Source: Bacteroidaceae bacterium
Lineage (GTDB): Bacteria; Bacteroidota; Bacteroidia; Bacteroidales; Bacteroidaceae
Reading direction: 5' to 3'
Assembly: GCA_017465905.1 (NCBI GenBank)
Contig: JAFTVE010000009.1
Location: 1 to 64,000, forward strand
DNA length: 64,000 bases
Numbering within the stretch: the stretch's first letter is position 1; the number at the start of each line of letters is the position of its first letter. Under the pieces are notes generated by a model that was not told the DNA's origin, searched no databases, and was given only the letters and a program-made list of their open reading frames with translations. Shown piece after piece: positions 16,137 through 23,864 of this stretch. A program made the translations under genes and the position numbers.

Positions 16137-19016
16137 CTATTTCTTCTTCGGTTGCTTATTGAATCGGTACACCACGTGCAGCATGGCGTAGCGTGGCACC
16201 ACGTTGTGCCATGTCTCCTGTATGCCCTGCGCGTTCACCGAGTAGCGGATGTTGGAGAGCTGGCCCAGCAGGTCGAAGCCGTCGGCGATGAAGGTGAGGT
16301 TCCCCTTCAGGATACTCTTCGACAGGCGTGCGTTCCACACCAGATCATTCGTATTCATCGACTCGTCGGCATAGCCACGGCGGCTATACATGGTGAGGTC
16401 GGTGCTGAGGTTGACTCCCCACGGCAGCTCGCTCTTCAACGTCAGGCCATAGTCATAGTCGATGGCATGGATGGTGGTGAAGTCCTCGCGGTTGCCTGTG
16501 GCATAGCGGTAGGTCGCGTTGGCTTTGAGGTAGACGGTCGACTGCTCCCACTTGTTTTCAAAGCCCAGGCTTTCACGAAGGTTCACATTGCGCACCACAC
16601 TCTTGGGATCGGCCGTGGAGCCTACGACGCTGATGTAGTCCACGCTGTTGACATACCCTGCCGTGGTTCCGTGCGAGAAGGTAGTGCGCTCTGCATCATC
16701 GAGCGCACTGCTCATACTGTAATAAGCACTTGCCTGCCAGTTTCCGTTGATATTGGTAGGCCATGAGGTGGTAACGCCCGTGGCCTTGTCATAGGTGCGG
16801 TAGTGGGCGATGGCATTGCGCACAAGCGAGGCGTTGACACCCGCCTGAAGCAATTGATGGCGCTGCTGCTTGCGTTGCTGGAAATAGAATGTCGCACTGT
16901 GGCGGTGGGTACTCTTCAATCCGTCGTTGCGGTTGATGTATATCGACAGCGGATTGGCATCGTTCACGTAAGGAATGTTGTACGAGAGCGAAGGTGCCGA
17001 GTTGGAGAAGTTATAGGTCCACTTGTATTCGTGTCGTGGCACAGAGTCGCCCTTCATGTCGTTTACTATGCGGTATTCAGCACTTCCCTCCAGTCGGGCT
17101 GTGAGGCGACTTACTAGCGTGTCGATGTGGCCTCGCTGATAGTCGAGCTGTTCCGATATGATATTCAGCGGTAGGCGTAACAGATAGTAATGTGAGTTCT
17201 TATCATTGTTTTTCACGCGTTCCAGTTCAATACTCGGTATGTGATGATGGACATACGACACACTGTTGCTACTATTGATTATATCAAGCACATGGTTCAG
17301 CGAGTCGCGTGTGGAAGGGAGCATTCCTAACTCTCTATCCTCGGGGCTCCATCCCTCATACCAATCCAGTCGATATAGGTTACCCAATAAATTGTTTGAG
17401 TTGTATGAATAGATATACTTAGGACGCAAAATAAAATTACGTTCTTGGTTCAATGCATGGTTATAGTCGAACTGTGCCGACAGATTATTTTCCCATTTTT
17501 GAGAATATCCATATTGATTACGATTATCATCGGTTTTTCCGGCTTCATTTCCATAGTGTAGCATACTGTGGCTAAAAGTCTTATCCTCATACGTGTATCG
17601 CTTTCCTCTTACGATAAATACGATATGATCAAGTGTTTGCTCAAATTTCACAGAGCCATACATATACCCTTGCATGCTCAGCTGTTCGCGCTCACTCATT
17701 GATTGATTCTGCACGCTATATGTCATGGCATCGAGCAACGCAGTGCTGTATGCGGGGCGGAATATACTGTCGAGCGATGCACTACGGTAGCTTTCGTTGG
17801 GTTTGGCGTTGAACACAGCCCCTTCGTTCGTATGGGAGATGTCGTTGTGGAAATATTCCCCGGCTGCACGAAAATCAAAGTACCAGTACTTTCCCTTATC
17901 GTACAATCGGTAATCTGATATGATATGCAACTGATTGTCCCTCTCTTTGTTTCGGCTGCGTGAGTAGACATCACCGTCATCATAGAAGTTGGTTGCCGAG
18001 GTTGCAGACTCAGTGTGTTCATCTTCACCATACACTCTCAGATTGGTTTCCACTCCAAAAGTCTCTTCTTTATTGTCCCAGCGGAGGCCAATTCCGCTCA
18101 ACTTCATATCGGTCACGCCTGAAGCTTGCCACGAGGGATTCCATTCTCCTCTTGAACCTGGTTGTCGTGTATCGCTGGTATTGTTTATGTTTCCAAACAT
18201 GGCCAATCGCATTTGGTCGGTGAACAATAGGCCGAACATGCGTCCGAGATACCGATTATTCGTACCATAACCCGCTTCTACATTGGAGACCCATCCAGTC
18301 GAGAATTCCTTCTTTAGGTTCACGTCCACCACCAACGGCTTTTCGCGGAGCGTGCCTGTAATGTAGGCATCCTCGTGCTCCTTTTCGTATACTTTCACCT
18401 TGTTAACCATATAGGCTGGCAGATTCTGCAACGCTACACTGGGATCACCACGGAAAAAGTCCTTACCGTTGACCAACAGGCTTTCCACATACCGACCGTT
18501 CACAAGGATTTGGTTCCCTTTCAGCTCCACACCGGGCAGCTGTTCAATGAGTGCATCCAGCATGGAGCCATCGCTCAATCGGAATGCATCGGCATTGTAA
18601 ATTATGGTATCACCTCGGAACACCATCTTTACTTTAGAAGCCTTTACCACAACTTCATCCAGTTCGAGCGGTTTTTCAACCATTTCAATCTTACCTAAGT
18701 TTTTCAGTTTTGTGGGCTTGATACCTCTAAAATCTAATGTCAGCCAATAGGGCTCATAACCCATCATGTCAAACCTACAGATAATAACTGAATCTATCGG
18801 CAAATTCATACTAAAGTTTCCTTCGTTTCCCAATGCGCCATTAGCAACGACTGTGCTATCTTGCCACATGAGGGTAACATTGGCTGGTAACGGTTTGCGT
18901 ATTACCTTATCTATCACCTTAGCCTCAACAACCATAACTTTCCCATTATAGTCTGTTTGGGAGAATACATTTATCAGGCTAAAGGAAAGCAGAATCAACA
19001 GTAAGGTTCTTTTCAT
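16137..19016 (-). CDS. Outer membrane beta-barrel protein, TonB-receptor-like (copy 2)
   Basis: Paralog of the next gene in the operon and, like it, exactly 959 residues. It has a different signal peptide (MKRTLLLILLSFSLINVFSQ) and a diverged regulatory Ig domain (VIDKVIRKPLPANVTLMW), then the same plug block (LPGVELKGNQILVNGRYVES) and a barrel. Compared with copy 1 the middle of the barrel (about 300-700) diverges strongly, while the last 200 or so residues differ at only about two positions (D/A before PKS and N/D in MNTNDLVW). The DNA there is near-identical too. It starts 16 bp after the stop of the short gene at 19033, so the three are one transcription unit. Role unknown; probably surface uptake or surface assembly. 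Confidence 0.85.
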   Translation of the reverse strand: MKRTLLLILLSFSLINVFSQTDYNGKVMVVEAKVIDKVIRKPLPANVTLMWQDSTVVANGALGNEGNFSMNLPIDSVIICRFDMMGYEPYWLTLDFRGIKPTKLKNLGKIEMVEKPLELDEVVVKASKVKMVFRGDTIIYNADAFRLSDGSMLDALIEQLPGVELKGNQILVNGRYVESLLVNGKDFFRGDPSVALQNLPAYMVNKVKVYEKEHEDAYITGTLREKPLVVDVNLKKEFSTGWVSNVEAGYGTNNRYLGRMFGLLFTDQMRLAMFGNINNTSDTRQPGSRGEWNPSWQASGVTDMKLSGIGLRWDNKEETFGVETNLRVYGEDEHTESATSATNFYDDGDVYSRSRNKERDNQLHIISDYRLYDKGKYWYFDFRAAGEYFHNDISHTNEGAVFNAKPNESYRSASLDSIFRPAYSTALLDAMTYSVQNQSMSEREQLSMQGYMYGSVKFEQTLDHIVFIVRGKRYTYEDKTFSHSMLHYGNEAGKTDDNRNQYGYSQKWENNLSAQFDYNHALNQERNFILRPKYIYSYNSNNLLGNLYRLDWYEGWSPEDRELGMLPSTRDSLNHVLDIINSSNSVSYVHHHIPSIELERVKNNDKNSHYYLLRLPLNIISEQLDYQRGHIDTLVSRLTARLEGSAEYRIVNDMKGDSVPRHEYKWTYNFSNSAPSLSYNIPYVNDANPLSIYINRNDGLKSTHRHSATFYFQQRKQQRHQLLQAGVNASLVRNAIAHYRTYDKATGVTTSWPTNINGNWQASAYYSMSSALDDAERTTFSHGTTAGYVNSVDYISVVGSTADPKSVVRNVNLRESLGFENKWEQSTVYLKANATYRYATGNREDFTTIHAIDYDYGLTLKSELPWGVNLSTDLTMYSRRGYADESMNTNDLVWNARLSKSILKGNLTFIADGFDLLGQLSNIRYSVNAQGIQETWHNVVPRYAMLHVVYRFNKQPKKK

Positions 19017-19032
19017 AAAGAAATCAATTTGC

Positions 19033-19464
19033 TTATTTTATACTATCACAACTGTGAATTCTCTTTATTCCTATATCCCCAAAACTGAATTTGTCAGTCG
19101 CATTACCTAATCCAAAATCGAAATTGGAATCTTGACTTCCTCTCTTAACTTCCTTGTTAATAAAAAGAGTCTCATATCCCTCCTTGCTAAACTTAAAGAT
19201 AAAAAGAGTATTGGTCATCAGATTGAAAGAGAATTTTCCCTCCTCACCTTCAACACTCCATGTAGGCCAAGACGTAAGGACAGCACTATCTGCCGACATG
19301 ATTGTAACATCCACTTTAGGTATAGGAACTTTTGATTTAGCATCTACAATCCTACCTTCAAATGTCATCTTCTCTGTTTTCTGGGAAGAAGCATTTGTCT
19401 GTGCCATCACCCCGGTCGTCAGCATCATTGTGCATAGCGCCACAAATAATCTGTTCTGTTTCAT
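19033..19464 (-). CDS. Short secreted protein: stand-alone regulatory Ig domain, truncated barrel paralog
   Basis: 143 residues: signal peptide MKQNRLFVALCTMMLTTGVMAQT, then a carboxypeptidase-regulatory-like domain (FEGRIVDAKSKVPIPKVDVTIMSADSAVLTSWPTWSVEGEEGKFSFNL...). This is laid out like the first 125 residues of the two downstream barrels, and it then stops (FGDIGIKRIHSCDSIK) where the plug would begin. It is the promoter-proximal gene of the operon. It could be a remnant of a third barrel gene or a functional periplasmic domain protein. The ATG at 19464 is set by the promoter box at 19506-19513. Confidence 0.7.
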   Translation of the reverse strand: MKQNRLFVALCTMMLTTGVMAQTNASSQKTEKMTFEGRIVDAKSKVPIPKVDVTIMSADSAVLTSWPTWSVEGEEGKFSFNLMTNTLFIFKFSKEGYETLFINKEVKRGSQDSNFDFGLGNATDKFSFGDIGIKRIHSCDSIK

Positions 19465-19505
19465 TACTGTGTTTTTATTAGGTTATACGTTTGCTTTTCA
19501 CATGG

Positions 19506-19513
19506 CAAAGGAA
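19506..19513 (-). promoter_or_regulatory. -7 box (TTCCTTTG) of the barrel operon
   Basis: TTCCTTTG on the minus strand, with a TTGG -33 element 20 bp upstream, lies 41 nt before the ATG at 19464. The 11-bp repeat array at 19545-19584 lies immediately upstream. Confidence 0.65.
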
Positions 19514-19544
19514 CGCATAATCCATAGCCACACCAACGAAAAAA

Positions 19545-19584
19545 CGTGGCAAAAGCGTGGCACGAGCGTGACATTTGCGTGACA
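19545..19584 (-). promoter_or_regulatory. Four heptamer direct repeats, 11-bp period (TGYCACG class)
   Basis: On the plus strand the heptamers CGTGGCA (19545, 19556) and CGTGACA (19567, 19578) are spaced exactly 11 bp apart. On the coding strand they read TGTCACG, TGTCACG, TGCCACG, TGCCACG with 4-bp spacers. The proximal heptamer ends 31 bp upstream of the -7 box, just above the -33. Probable activator binding array. Confidence 0.7.
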
Positions 19585-19664
19585 CGAAGGATTCTGACTT
19601 ATTTGATAGTGTAATCATTATAACTTTTTGTCGATAATGCTTGTTAGATAAAAAATCAAATGAG

Positions 19665-19672
19665 TATCTTTG
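19665..19672 (+). promoter_or_regulatory. -7 box (TATCTTTG) of the vapD pair
   Basis: TATCTTTG with a TTG 21 bp upstream, 24 nt before the small ORF at 19697. It is divergent from the barrel operon promoter. Confidence 0.6.
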
Positions 19673-19696
19673 CGATGAAATAATAGAGGAACGAAT

Positions 19697-19876
19697 ATGG
19701 AACCGAAAGTAGGAGATAGAATGAAAGCCAATCCTCAGCTCACAGGCCTGGACAATTGGGTTGAGGGGCAGGTCATCGACGTAGAGCACAATCCCTTTAC
19801 AGGATTGGTGATCTCAATCAAAGACCAATTGGGACGTATATTCTTTGGTCAGGTGAAATATTTCCAAATGGTTTGA
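19697..19876 (+). CDS. Small protein upstream of vapD, possible antitoxin
   Basis: A 59-residue ORF (MEPKVGDRMKANPQLTGLD...) that ends KYFQMV and stops 4 bp before the vapD-like start, so the two are translationally close. The Gly/Val-rich pattern GDRMKANP...WVEGQVIDVEHNPF...LVISIKDQLGRIFFGQ looks like a small beta-barrel (SH3/KOW-like) fold, but I cannot name a family. VapD toxins in Haemophilus pair with a small upstream antitoxin, VapX, so a similar role is inferred from position only. Confidence 0.6.
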   Translation: MEPKVGDRMKANPQLTGLDNWVEGQVIDVEHNPFTGLVISIKDQLGRIFFGQVKYFQMV

Positions 19877-19880
19877 TAGA

Positions 19881-20158
19881 ATGTTTGCCATAGCCTTTGA
19901 TATGAATGTCGGTGATCTCCGTAGCAACTACGGGGAACCATACAATAATGCTTATTATGAAATCAAGACGCTGATGCGCAAATACGATTTCTATAATACG
20001 CAAGGTAGCGTATACCTCACCCAGCACAACGACATGTCGTATCTCTTCCGTGCTATTACGGCCTTGAAGCAGGTGGCTTGGTTTAGAGAATCTGTTCGTG
20101 ACATACGCGCTTCCGTGTAGAAGACTGGTCAGACTTCACCTCCTTTGTGAAAGAATAA
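19881..20158 (+). pseudogene. vapD: VapD-like endoribonuclease toxin, frameshifted near the C-terminus
   Basis: The intact frame 19881-20120 gives 79 residues beginning MFAIAFDMNVGDLRSNYGEP, with the VapD hallmarks YDFYNTQGSVYL and ALKQVAWFRESVRDIRA. VapD proteins are Cas2-fold RNases of about 90-95 residues. Here the frame ends at TAG right after IRAS, but the frame offset by one base continues as RVEDWSDFTSFVKE and stops at 20158, which is the expected VapD C-terminus. One base is missing at about 20111-20114 (GCTTCCGTG instead of GCTTTCCGTG). So this is a recent frameshift, a sequence error, or a truncated product that keeps the core fold. Confidence 0.75.
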
Positions 20159-20188
20159 CACCGATGGAATCGGTGATTTTGCATCCTC

Positions 20189-20686
20189 CTCAGGTGACAA
20201 AAGTTTATTTTTGGGGTGGCAACCGTTAGGTCGACGCCCATAGGGGCTTAAGTCAATGGCAATGCTGCATGGCAGCAATGAAGGCGATGAAGAAACGCAA
20301 ACAATTTAAGTAATTAGCCAATTTTCCTTTGTCCAAATTATAGTTTTTCTTTGTCCAAACTGGAATTTGGAGCCTTGCAAACTGGAGTTTGGAACTGCCC
20401 AAATTGATTTATCATAGGCTTGACAAACTTTTGTCAAGCCTATGATAATTTTTTATCACACCGTTGACAATTTTTTATCACTGCTGTGATAATTTTTTGT
20501 CAAGCCTATGAAAAATCTTGACAAAACTTTTTCATGGGGTTTTTGCTTATGAAAATAGTCCGAGCTATCGTTACAGTCCTCTGCCAATATAAAGGTTGGT
20601 TTGCTTGGCAGAACTCAAATTCAGTTGACTCTGCTCTCGCTACACTACGCCACTGCCACCCCAAAAATAAACTTTTTCCACCTGCA
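20189..20686. mobile_element. MITE-like element, copy 1
   Basis: Bounded by inverted repeats of about 31 bp: left 20191-20221, right 20654-20684, sharing AAAAGTTTATTTTTGGGGTG (right end read as its complement). No ORF of a transposase. It encloses nine tandem 22-bp units (20329-20526). A second copy lies at 60818-61179. Just inside the left end is a dispersed repeat (20221-20259) containing GGTCGACGCCCATAGGGGC. Non-autonomous transposon-like element is the best description; the mobilising enzyme is unknown. Confidence 0.65.
20329..20526. repeat. Nine tandem 22-bp imperfect palindromes
   Basis: Units start at 20329, 20351, 20373, 20395, 20417, 20439, 20461, 20483 and 20505, each exactly 22 bp. 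Most have a 14-18 bp imperfect dyad core such as TCCAAACTGGAATTTGGA, TGACAAACTTTTGTCA, TGATAATTTTTTATCA and TGATAATTTTTTGTCA. The units vary in sequence but hold register, and the same order is found in copy 2. Confidence 0.75.
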
Positions 20687-20740
20687 GAAAGCCCCATTCA
20701 CACGTTCGGGACTCAAAAATCGCCGATTTCATCGGAGTTC

Positions 20741-20768
20741 TGCACTCTGCCAGGCCAAAAATAAAAAT
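20741..20768. repeat. 28-bp repeat beside MITE copy 1
   Basis: A 28-bp sequence containing CTGCCAGGCCAAAAATAAAA recurs at 23083-23110 with one mismatch. Its core resembles the MITE end (TGCCACCCCAAAAATAAA), so it may be a related or older end. It lies just past the end of the acyltransferase gene. Confidence 0.55.
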
Positions 20769-20771
20769 CGA

Positions 20772-21797
20772 TTACTCCTTATCCACCCCCATCACACCCA
20801 ACACCAACAGCCGTGCGACTCCATGGCGCCTGCTCCACCGCGCCAGCAAAAGACATTCAGTTGTAATGGCAACTCCACCAATGAACACTCCCCACACACC
20901 AAGCGAAGGGAGCAGGTGGCACACTCTGGAGATAAGGATGAATATCAATGTTTGGAAATAATATATACCTAAAGAGCTCTCCCCTGCATCCTTTACAAAT
21001 CTGATGACACGCTTGGCCGAGCATCTCTTATACACTCCGTACAGCAAGGGGAGAATCCATCCCAAGGCGAAGAAGGCTATCAACTGGCGCATTGCAGTGT
21101 GCAGCACACTGCCCAACATTCCCCAACTCCACACATCGGCAAGCAGCGTACGGGCGGCATATAGTGCACCGACATACAACACCAGCATACTTGCTGATAT
21201 TCTCATACGTCTCTTCCCTGCATATATCCGATTAAGGGTGTGCTTGCCCGTCATATACCCCACAACGAGGAACGGATAGAGAAACGTGTAACGTGCCGGG
21301 ATATAGCTGCTGTCGGGTATAAAGTATATCAAGACACCTGCCAACACATACATCCACACCTTGTCGCCCATACGTCGGATGAGCAGCAGCAACAACTGGT
21401 TGTAGAGCAATGCCCACAGGAACCAAAGATTGCCGACAATGGTACTGAACAAATCCTTCGCACATCCTATTATATCAAACGTTGGATGTACGGACCACTT
21501 GATAGCGAAGGCCAGCACGCCGAAGCTCAAAATGGGGAGTCCCAACTGCCGCAAGCGCCTCTTGGCCACTTCCAGCTCCGTCCGATGGGTCAATGTCTGC
21601 TGCAGGAGGTAACCGCTGACAGCCATGAACAGCGGCATATGGAACGTGTAGATAAACTTGAATATGGGATTGCAGTAGTATGCCCCTTGCAAGAAATACT
21701 CCGCGCCATAGCAGTATTGGATGGCATGTCCCACGAGCACCAATAGGATAGCCACTCCTTTGATGAAGTCAATATAATCATTTCTTTTCATATACAA
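20772..21797 (-). CDS. Acyltransferase family 3 membrane protein (copy A)
   Basis: A 341-residue integral membrane O-acyltransferase (acyltransferase 3/NolL-OatA membrane domain type) with about 10 TM segments. Hallmarks: N-terminal RNDYIDFIKGVAILLVLVGHAI with the conserved His in TM1, FIYTFHMPLFMAVSGYLL and FLWALLYNQLLLLLIRR. No C-terminal SGNH domain. Likely transfers acetyl or another acyl group to a cell-surface glycan. An in-frame ATG at 21791 (MKRNDY) is an equally good start. It begins 21 bp after the stop of the upstream paralog and is probably in one operon with it. The exact acceptor cannot be seen. Confidence 0.88.
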   Translation of the reverse strand: MYMKRNDYIDFIKGVAILLVLVGHAIQYCYGAEYFLQGAYYCNPIFKFIYTFHMPLFMAVSGYLLQQTLTHRTELEVAKRRLRQLGLPILSFGVLAFAIKWSVHPTFDIIGCAKDLFSTIVGNLWFLWALLYNQLLLLLIRRMGDKVWMYVLAGVLIYFIPDSSYIPARYTFLYPFLVVGYMTGKHTLNRIYAGKRRMRISASMLVLYVGALYAARTLLADVWSWGMLGSVLHTAMRQLIAFFALGWILPLLYGVYKRCSAKRVIRFVKDAGESSLGIYYFQTLIFILISRVCHLLPSLGVWGVFIGGVAITTECLLLARWSRRHGVARLLVLGVMGVDKE

Positions 21798-21818
21798 TCG
21801 AATTATTACAACCAGAAA

Positions 21819-22811
21819 TCATATCCCCACCCAAGCGTTTGGTACCCAACGAATACGGTCGGCAATCCAAGCGATAGAGTAGCTGACAAGGAATGAAAGT
21901 AGCGTAATTGCCAACGGACGTATCCATAGCGGACACCAGTCCCACACGTCAAGCATACAGAGCATCCCCACCAGCGGCACATGCACGAAATAGATGACAT
22001 AAGTGTAGCGCCCCGAGGAGGTGACAAACGATGTGAACCTGTCAGGAACTGCACACGACTTGAGGAGTAGGAACAAGCTGATTATGGCCAATGTATGCAC
22101 AAGTGCGGTATTGGCACCATTCATCATCCCCCACACATTGAGGATATAGGCCAGCACGAAGCCAACGAGCCCGAAGCGACGGTTGGCACGCTCATCGGTA
22201 AGATAGCGCACACAGTAGTGCCCACATAGGAAAAAGCCCATATACATGAAGGCCGAGGCATTATAATAATGGATAGAGCCAAACTGAGGATAGTAGACCC
22301 GCAGTGCGAGCCACGCAAACCAAAGCACCAGACCATATTGGGTGAGCCGCCTCCCACGAGGAGTAGAGAGAACATGCTGCATAAATGGAGTCAGCAGATA
22401 GAGCCCTATCAATACGAATATATACCAATACGACGGATTGATTTTGCCCGAGAGCAGATAGGGAACATAATGCAACAAAGCCTCCTTTGCGGAATGCACG
22501 TCAGTATACTTATGCATCACTGCCGAGATGATATAAACTAGTGTGCCCCACAGCAGATAGGGAACGAACAGGCGCTTTAGCCGTCGTGACAGGAATTGCG
22601 CTATCGGTAAGGGCTTGCCTCCGAGCATCAATGCTCCCGATAGCATAAAGAATAGCGGGACTCCCATCACCACCAGTTCTTGATAAATGTAGCGGACATC
22701 GCCGGCGACAGGCTCATCGAGTCGCAAGCCACTCCACGCATGCTGTGTGATGACCAGCAGTATGGCTGCCATGCGAATCAGATCAAGAAAAACGACACGT
22801 TGTGTTTTCAT
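21819..22811 (-). CDS. Acyltransferase family 3 membrane protein (copy B)
   Basis: 330 residues, about 10 TM segments, with the family signature RVVFLDLIRMAAILLVITQHAWSG (catalytic-type His in TM1) and the second block MGVPLFFMLSGALML. The frame is open to 22829, but a TAATTTTG promoter box occupies 22827-22834, so the ATG at 22811 (MKTQRVVF) is chosen. First gene of the acyltransferase pair; its promoter carries a four-heptamer array at 22867-22906. It is only distantly similar to copy A, so this is not a recent duplication. Role inferred: surface polysaccharide O-acylation. Confidence 0.87.
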   Translation of the reverse strand: MKTQRVVFLDLIRMAAILLVITQHAWSGLRLDEPVAGDVRYIYQELVVMGVPLFFMLSGALMLGGKPLPIAQFLSRRLKRLFVPYLLWGTLVYIISAVMHKYTDVHSAKEALLHYVPYLLSGKINPSYWYIFVLIGLYLLTPFMQHVLSTPRGRRLTQYGLVLWFAWLALRVYYPQFGSIHYYNASAFMYMGFFLCGHYCVRYLTDERANRRFGLVGFVLAYILNVWGMMNGANTALVHTLAIISLFLLLKSCAVPDRFTSFVTSSGRYTYVIYFVHVPLVGMLCMLDVWDWCPLWIRPLAITLLSFLVSYSIAWIADRIRWVPNAWVGI

Positions 22812-22826
22812 TTGTGCTTTTTCCGA

Positions 22827-22834
22827 CAAAATTA
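22827..22834 (-). promoter_or_regulatory. -7 box (TAATTTTG) of the acyltransferase pair
   Basis: TAATTTTG lies 15 nt upstream of the ATG at 22811. No clear -33 TTG is present at 19-21 bp, fitting dependence on an activator bound to the array upstream. Confidence 0.6.
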
Positions 22835-22866
22835 TAGGAACTTACTGAGTGCTGTCTGTACCAGGA

Positions 22867-22906
22867 TATTGCAATTACATTGCAGCGATATTGTAAATGT
22901 ATTGCA
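22867..22906 (-). promoter_or_regulatory. Four heptamer direct repeats, 11-bp period (TGCAATA class)
   Basis: Plus-strand heptamers TATTGCA (22867), CATTGCA (22878), TATTGTA (22889) and TATTGCA (22900) are spaced exactly 11 bp. On the coding strand they read TGCAATA, TACAATA, TGCAATG, TGCAATA. The proximal heptamer ends 32 bp upstream of the -7 box, the same geometry as the arrays at 19545 and 26849. Confidence 0.7.
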
Positions 22907-22909
22907 TGA

Positions 22910-22945
22910 GGGGCTGCACCGTAATTTAGTCCACGGTACAGCCCC
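22910..22945. terminator. Hairpin (GGGGCTG / CAGCCCC)
   Basis: A stem with GGGGCTG and ACCGT on one arm and ACGGT and CAGCCCC on the other, single-base bulges, 10-nt loop. It sits between the thioredoxin lipoprotein gene and the acyltransferase promoter array. Confidence 0.5.
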
Positions 22946-22976
22946 ATTCAGGTCAATTGTATAGTTCTAAAATAAT

Positions 22977-23006
22977 GTGCCCCACCAGACTTGTCTGATG
23001 GGGCAC
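22977..23006. terminator. Hairpin (GTGCCCCA / TGGGGCAC)
   Basis: Strong stem GTGCCCCA plus CAGAC paired with the complementary arm around a short loop. Downstream on the minus strand is an A/T-rich stretch (ATTATTTTAG). Probable terminator for the genes ending at 23136. Confidence 0.6.
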
Positions 23007-23082
23007 GGGTTGTATGCAGATATAAAAAACTCAATCGCTACATAAATACATATTGCATGCCTACATATCGGTGGCGCTCCGT

Positions 23083-23110
23083 TGCACTTTGCCAGGCCAA
23101 AAATAAAAAT
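23083..23110. repeat. 28-bp repeat, second copy
   Basis: One mismatch to 20741-20768, same orientation, again just beyond the 3' end of a minus-strand gene. It is 25 bp from the end of the thioredoxin lipoprotein gene. Confidence 0.55.
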
Positions 23111-23135
23111 AGTTTGCACGGAATAAGGAGGGCTT

Positions 23136-23864
23136 TTATCTCTTTATCGCTTTCAATATATTCTCTCTTTGAACTGGAGATGTGCCCACCTCTATGAGGA
23201 TGATTCTGCCTTCCTCATCAAGCACCACAGTAAAAGGATAGCTGCTTACACCCACTTGTCCTATGAGTTCTTCATCGTTGACCAACTGATGAAAACGGAA
23301 CTTGTTGTCCTTGACAACCTGTTTGATTTTCTCGGCACTTTCGAATGTCACAGCCAGGAACGTCACATCACGGTGCTTTCTTACCCAACGGCCCAGCTCT
23401 GGCATTTCCTTTATGCAAGGGCCGCACCCAGTAAACCAGAAGTTGATGACCGCCTTCCTGCCCATCAAGTCCTTGTTGCTCCACTCACGGCCATTCATGT
23501 CGCGAAGAGTAAAGCGCGGAAACGTATCTCCTACACTGACATTCATCGTTGGAGCCAAGATGGTAGTATGAAACCTACGGGCATTAGCAGCCCTTTTCAA
23601 TATGTCTTCCCCATTCTTTATCTTTTCTGTCGGGATAGCATATTTCTTTGCGGCTTCTGACAATTGCGGGTAATCAAGTATGGTGATTTTGCCCCAAACG
23701 GAATCTTCCAACATCGCCATCTCTACAACGCTTCCAGGGGGTACCTGCTCAGGCTTCTCGTAGAAGAACATGCCATTGGTAATCTTTAATGTTTTGTGTT
23801 GAGTTGAACACGATGAACAAAGCACCGCCACGGCAAGGGCGAGAAGTAGTTTGGTTGGTTTCAT
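23136..23864 (-). CDS. TlpA-like thioredoxin-fold lipoprotein (short)
   Basis: 242 residues. Lipoprotein-type signal MKPTKLLLALAVAVLCSSC, a variable N-terminal part to about 110, then a thioredoxin/AhpC-TSA-like domain with the redox motif FTGCGPCIKEMPEL (Cys147-Cys150), the cis-Pro region VGVSSYPFTVVLDEEGRI and a C-terminal helix. Expected periplasmic or outer-membrane-anchored thiol-disulfide reductase. The N-terminal leader is almost the same as in two other genes here. It lies 165 bp downstream of the longer TlpA-like gene; I see no clear TAnnTTTG in that gap, so co-transcription is likely. Confidence 0.85.
   Translation of the reverse strand: MKPTKLLLALAVAVLCSSCSTQHKTLKITNGMFFYEKPEQVPPGSVVEMAMLEDSVWGKITILDYPQLSEAAKKYAIPTEKIKNGEDILKRAANARRFHTTILAPTMNVSVGDTFPRFTLRDMNGREWSNKDLMGRKAVINFWFTGCGPCIKEMPELGRWVRKHRDVTFLAVTFESAEKIKQVVKDNKFRFHQLVNDEELIGQVGVSSYPFTVVLDEEGRIILIEVGTSPVQRENILKAIKR

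Noticed and set aside
13198-19016. SusC/SusD nutrient uptake pair
   Set aside because: Barrels lack the typical SusC signature and no SusD-like lipoprotein gene exists nearby.
20329-20526. CRISPR array
   Set aside because: Units are 22 bp with no constant repeat or spacer alternation, and no cas genes are near; vapD is Cas2-like in fold only.
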